Positions 28,279 to 32,129 of a stretch of DNA of 32,129 nt are shown one piece after another; position 1 is the stretch's first letter, and every line of letters starts with the position of its first letter. The stretch comes from Chitinophaga pinensis (GTDB taxonomy: Bacteria > Bacteroidota > Bacteroidia > Flavobacteriales > Flavobacteriaceae), in NCBI GenBank assembly GCA_943324545.2, contig CALPMA020000008.1, forward strand, positions 1 to 32,129, written 5' to 3'. The notes under the pieces were generated by a model. That model was not told the origin of the DNA and did no database searches. It saw nothing but the letters and a program-made list of their open reading frames with translations. The translations under genes were made by a program, and so were the position numbers.

Positions 28279-30612
28279 TTATTTTTTAATCACTTTGTAT
28301 ATTCCTTTATTTCCTAATGAAATCACTTCTACAAAATATGCTGATGGTGATAAATTACTCATATCTATAGCTGAAGTTATCGCATTTGGATTCAAACTAA
28401 TTACTTTTTGTCCTAATAAATTAAATACGTTTACTTCGGAAATTTCAGCATCGTTGGTTAAATTCAAGAAGTCAGCCACGGGATTAGGATACAATTTTAG
28501 GTTTTCCAAATTGTGATCTTGTATTCCCAAAGCAGCTGGTACTAATTCACCTGATGCCAATAACGTTTTTCCCGTAAATCCTTGAAAAGAGATAGCGCCT
28601 AACTGAGCGGTTGACAAACTCGCAGCATTGGCTCCGAAAAATATTTTACCAGCAGTTCCTGAAGCCCCAGGAGTTCCAGTCCATCCTTTAATTACTAAAG
28701 TTTTAGTTGAGTCCCAAAAAGAAGTACTACTATCAGCAAAATTTAATGCATGCGAACCAGTTCCTAATGTTACTATTGAATTCCCTGAAAGCGATATTGC
28801 ACCAAAAGTTTGATTGAAACCACCTGAACTCAAATTACCTGCTAATTCTAAATTGGTAGCGCTAGTTATTGAAGCAATATTTGAAGCAGTTAGTGAAACT
28901 CCTGAAGTGCTAGAATTAGCAATTTTCATTGAAAAACCAGGGAAAACGGTTCCTATAGTTTGTGCAGTAGTTCCTGTATAATTTATAACACTTGTAGCAG
29001 GAGTACATACGGCAGCTTCAGCATTTAAATTTCCTGAAACAGAAATCACAGCCGCTAATAAATTTCTTGGTCCACCACCCGTAATATCTAAATTAGTGTA
29101 GGTTCCTTGCACAATAGATTGTACTGATGTTAAACTATTATAAAAAACTGAAAATGGCCAGTTGATATCTGCTGGAAAAGCAGATGCTGCTGAAGAAGAA
29201 GAATATTGCGTTTTAATTGCTCCTGTTCCGCTAACTGTTCCAACTCCCAATAATTTATTGGCGCCCATATTTAATGTTGAAGCACTTGAAATGGTTAAAT
29301 TCCCAACAGCTGTAATAGCTCCTGAAGCATTTCCTATTCCAACAGTATTTATAGCTAAATTTCCATAAGTACCTGTTTGTATTACTTGATCAGCAGCGCC
29401 ATTATAATTCACTGAAGATGTTGGGGAAATTAGGTTTAATGTAGGTAAAGTAGTTACATGACTAATAGTTAATGTACTTAAGGCTGCTAAATCTATTTTA
29501 CCATTAAAAAAAGCAGTTGCAGGAATTATTAAACTATTTGCTGTAGTTCCATTTCCTAAGACTACTTTACTTCCACTTCCGTTCACTGTCCAATCAGAAC
29601 TAATGGTGGCTCCACTATTGAAAATATTAAAAATTTGATTGGCGGCAGCAAAATCAGTTGGATGTGTTCCCGATGATGCATTTGTATTTGACCACCAGTT
29701 ATTTAAATTAGTACAAGAGGAGTTTGCTGCCAAATAGTAGGAATAAATAGTTGGAACTCCAACAGTAACTTTATAATTATCGAAAAAGGCAGAATTATTT
29801 AGAGTTGTTCCGTGCATAAACATAAAACCAAAATTGGCTAAGGAGCTACTTACATGCCCTGCTGTATCAGTTACTTCGCCAATCGCGGCTACAGATATAG
29901 CGTTTGGATCAGGATAAGCAGTAGTGGCAACGGCTGAACTTTCATCTTTTTGGTACATGTTCCATTTGTTAGATACTGGATCATAAGTAACTTTAATACT
30001 CACCACGTTTTTAAAACTAGCCAATGTGATACCAGTAATCATAGAAACCATATTGGTATTTAAATTTAAACCATTTGAAAAACTAACCAAATCATAGGTT
30101 GCCAAAGTATTTGTTCCCCCCATTACAACCGCATAACCTTTTGCAGTAGCTGCTGTTGGATCGGCATTATCGCAGGCAATTACTGTAGCAACCCCCCATT
30201 GACCCGCACCAAAACCCGACATAGTCGTCCCAGAACTTCTGTTATGACGCATTGAAAATGACCAAGTAACCAATTGCGTGTTATTACGCAACGTGTTATT
30301 AAAATTAGATACCGTTGGCATGACAGACATTGCCGAAGAACGACCTGCGGTTCCTGCCGCTACACCATTTATAATTTGCAATCGGTAATCAGGTGCTGTT
30401 GTAACTACAGTTGCCGAAGTGGCAATCCCGGTTAACAAAGTAGAGTATGTTAACGATGGAGTTCCACCTGGTGAAAGTGTTGCTCTATTGAAATCATCAG
30501 ATACAATTGTTGTTTGAGCATAATTTACAGATGTACTAAATGCCATTAATACGAAAAGTACCATTGCATTTTTAATTCTTGAATAAAAAGTATAGTGTAA
30601 TTTTATATTCAT
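28279..30612 (-). CDS. Secreted T9SS-sorted protein, lectin/LamG-like N-terminal region
   Basis: Signal peptide; SDDFNRATLSPGG...FDNYKVTVG (jelly-roll-like), C-terminal LKLYPNPVADFLNLTNDAEISEVNVFNLLGQKV...SAYFVEVISLGNKGIYKVIKK. Confidence 0.75.
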   Translation of the reverse strand: MNIKLHYTFYSRIKNAMVLFVLMAFSTSVNYAQTTIVSDDFNRATLSPGGTPSLTYSTLLTGIATSATVVTTAPDYRLQIINGVAAGTAGRSSAMSVMPTVSNFNNTLRNNTQLVTWSFSMRHNRSSGTTMSGFGAGQWGVATVIACDNADPTAATAKGYAVVMGGTNTLATYDLVSFSNGLNLNTNMVSMITGITLASFKNVVSIKVTYDPVSNKWNMYQKDESSAVATTAYPDPNAISVAAIGEVTDTAGHVSSSLANFGFMFMHGTTLNNSAFFDNYKVTVGVPTIYSYYLAANSSCTNLNNWWSNTNASSGTHPTDFAAANQIFNIFNSGATISSDWTVNGSGSKVVLGNGTTANSLIIPATAFFNGKIDLAALSTLTISHVTTLPTLNLISPTSSVNYNGAADQVIQTGTYGNLAINTVGIGNASGAITAVGNLTISSASTLNMGANKLLGVGTVSGTGAIKTQYSSSSAASAFPADINWPFSVFYNSLTSVQSIVQGTYTNLDITGGGPRNLLAAVISVSGNLNAEAAVCTPATSVINYTGTTAQTIGTVFPGFSMKIANSSTSGVSLTASNIASITSATNLELAGNLSSGGFNQTFGAISLSGNSIVTLGTGSHALNFADSSTSFWDSTKTLVIKGWTGTPGASGTAGKIFFGANAASLSTAQLGAISFQGFTGKTLLASGELVPAALGIQDHNLENLKLYPNPVADFLNLTNDAEISEVNVFNLLGQKVISLNPNAITSAIDMSNLSPSAYFVEVISLGNKGIYKVIKK

Positions 30613-30666
30613 AATTGGTTATTTATTTGATTAGTATTTAGTTTGCGTAATATCAATTTATTTTGC

Positions 30667-30678
30667 GTGTTCGAACAC
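30667..30678. promoter_or_regulatory. Operator-like perfect palindrome GTGTTCGAACAC
   Basis: Fourth copy, 54 bp upstream of the 30612 start codon. Confidence 0.75.
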
Positions 30679-30907
30679 AGATAGGCAAATATATAAATTA
30701 AAATGTGATTTAAAAATAAATTAATAAAATTCTTATATTAAATTAGAAAAAAAAAATTTATGAAAAAATAATAAAACGAAATTAACCGTGGATAATAATA
30801 AAATTATGTTAAATGCCGCTCAATTAGAGCCTTCGTAAAACATCAAAAATCGCTCATAATCTTTCAGCAAATGGTTCGAGATTTCATCTGAACAGGCTAC
30901 TAAAATC

Positions 30908-30939
30908 AAAAACGGCTAAAAGTAATTTTAGCCGTTTTT
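30908..30939. terminator. Rho-independent terminator downstream of the right-edge gene
   Basis: AAAAACGGCTAAAA-GTAA-TTTTAGCCGTTTTT, 14-bp stem with flanking A/T tracts. Confidence 0.8.
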
Positions 30940-31036
30940 TTTATTTTAAAAAATTACAAAAACTTTTTCTCTTAGCTTTCCAATAGTTATGGACTCAATA
31001 ACCTACTATATTAATCTATTTTGAACCTCACTTAAT

Positions 31037-32129
31037 TTAATTAGGCACATTGAGTATCAAGCCTCGATCATCGACTCCTTTATTAGCGGTATTTGCAGCT
31101 CCTCCTAATGTATTAATCATGTTATTGTATTCTGTCGCACTCACTTTACCTGTTTGGGTAATTCCACATGTATTAATTGTTATGTCGGAAGAGGTTCCGT
31201 AGCAGGTACCATTATACACCCGAACATAATAGTTTCCAGCCGATGAGGGATTGTAGGTCCGGGTATTTGTATTTGAAATTTCAGAACCGTTTAAAAACCA
31301 TGCATAGGAAGTAAATGTGTTCGTTGAATTTAGCGTGGTTCTATTATTTGCACAGCCATCGCCAGTAAGAGAAGTTGGGACACTAGGTACAGCATTAGCA
31401 TTTATTGCAATACTTCCATTCGCCGTAATAGTGCCGCATCCACCAGTCAACGTAACTGTATAATTAAAAGTGCCAGAAGTTGGTACAGGTGTTCCACTAA
31501 TCGTTACCACATTATTATTCCAAATACCCGATACACCCTGAGGAAGTCCTGTAACTGTGGCATTGGTTGCTCCGGTCGTTGCATACGTAATGTTCGTTAT
31601 AGTTGCATTTCTACATGACGATTGATTATTTGTTCCTGTAGCTGAGATTAATGAAATCGTATTATTCGTCAAATTAACTACCATTGTTCCCTGAGCAGTT
31701 GTAGGATTGCATCCACCAACCAAGGTAACCGTATAATTAAATGTACCCGCTTGAGAGGGTGTTCCACTAATCGTGACCACATTATTATTCCACGTACCCG
31801 ATACCCCATTTGGAAGTCCTGTAACTGTTGCATTGGTTGCTCCGGTTGTTGCATAGGTGATATTAGTAATGGGTGTACTATTACATACTGACTGACTATT
31901 CGTCCCTGCGGCCGAGCTCAGTACGATCGAATTGGTGACTGTGCTTATGACGGAAGCGGATGATGCCCCAGTTACCCTGCCAATAGTTGCATTATAATTA
32001 GCAGCGATCTCTTGGGTAGAAAGTACGCGATTGTAAACAATGACATTGGCTATGTAACCCAACCAATAATCTGTGTCATACCGCGTCCGACCAACCCAGA
32101 TATTTCCTGCATGCGTCGTTTTTACATCA
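31037..32129 (-). CDS. Repeat-containing secreted surface protein (LamG-like end + tandem Ig-like repeats), 5' part outside the window
   Basis: WLGYIANVIVYNRVLSTQEIAANYNA (LamG/ConA-like C-terminal motif); two repeats TNITYATTGATNATVTGLP.GVSG.WNNNVVTISGTP...GTFNYTVTL.GGC. Frame stays open to the right edge. Confidence 0.75.
   Translation of the reverse strand, partial: DVKTTHAGNIWVGRTRYDTDYWLGYIANVIVYNRVLSTQEIAANYNATIGRVTGASSASVISTVTNSIVLSSAAGTNSQSVCNSTPITNITYATTGATNATVTGLPNGVSGTWNNNVVTISGTPSQAGTFNYTVTLVGGCNPTTAQGTMVVNLTNNTISLISATGTNNQSSCRNATITNITYATTGATNATVTGLPQGVSGIWNNNVVTISGTPVPTSGTFNYTVTLTGGCGTITANGSIAINANAVPSVPTSLTGDGCANNRTTLNSTNTFTSYAWFLNGSEISNTNTRTYNPSSAGNYYVRVYNGTCYGTSSDITINTCGITQTGKVSATEYNNMINTLGGAANTANKGVDDRGLILNVPN
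31440..31877. repeat. Two copies of a ~170-bp diverged direct repeat (period ~270 bp) within the surface-protein gene
   Basis: Segments around 31440-31606 and 31710-31877 share long exact runs such as GTTCCACTAATCGT, ACCACATTATTATTCCA and GGAAGTCCTGTAACTGT. Confidence 0.85.

Noticed and set aside
1-32129. CRISPR array, rRNA operon or IS element
   Set aside because: No regularly spaced repeats, rRNA signature or transposase ORF recognised on either strand.

Overview
AT-rich window that looks like a Flavobacteriaceae (Bacteroidota) chromosome. From left to right: (1) a housekeeping block, der/engA (partial, minus), era (minus) and an initiator-type tRNA-Met(CAU). (2) A small mobile-element module next to that tRNA: a large serine recombinase whose ORF ends antisense inside the tRNA, a small ORF, a MerR-like regulator and two divergent small ORFs. 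It is followed by a 43-bp near-perfect palindrome. (3) A co-directional minus-strand locus of about 14.7 kb: SusC, SusD, a GH-A-type (GH50/agarase-like) enzyme fused to an SGNH/sialate-O-acetylesterase-like domain, a second stand-alone esterase of that class, a GH2 enzyme, an MFS transporter, a MatB-like malonyl-CoA synthetase and a very short malonyl-CoA-decarboxylase-like protein. (4) A divergent LacI-family regulator whose only reading frame for a complete HTH starts at AUA rather than AUG. (5) T9SS-type secreted proteins. Four copies of a palindromic operator-like motif (RCGTGTTCGWACAC) lie upstream of susC and of two secreted-protein genes. (6) A partial repeat-rich surface protein at the right edge. 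The most interesting hypothesis is that this PUL couples de-esterification of a glycan, possibly a malonylated one, to uptake and catabolism of the released malonate. It is an inference from gene content and order and needs testing. All family calls come from reading motifs by eye; no database search was run.
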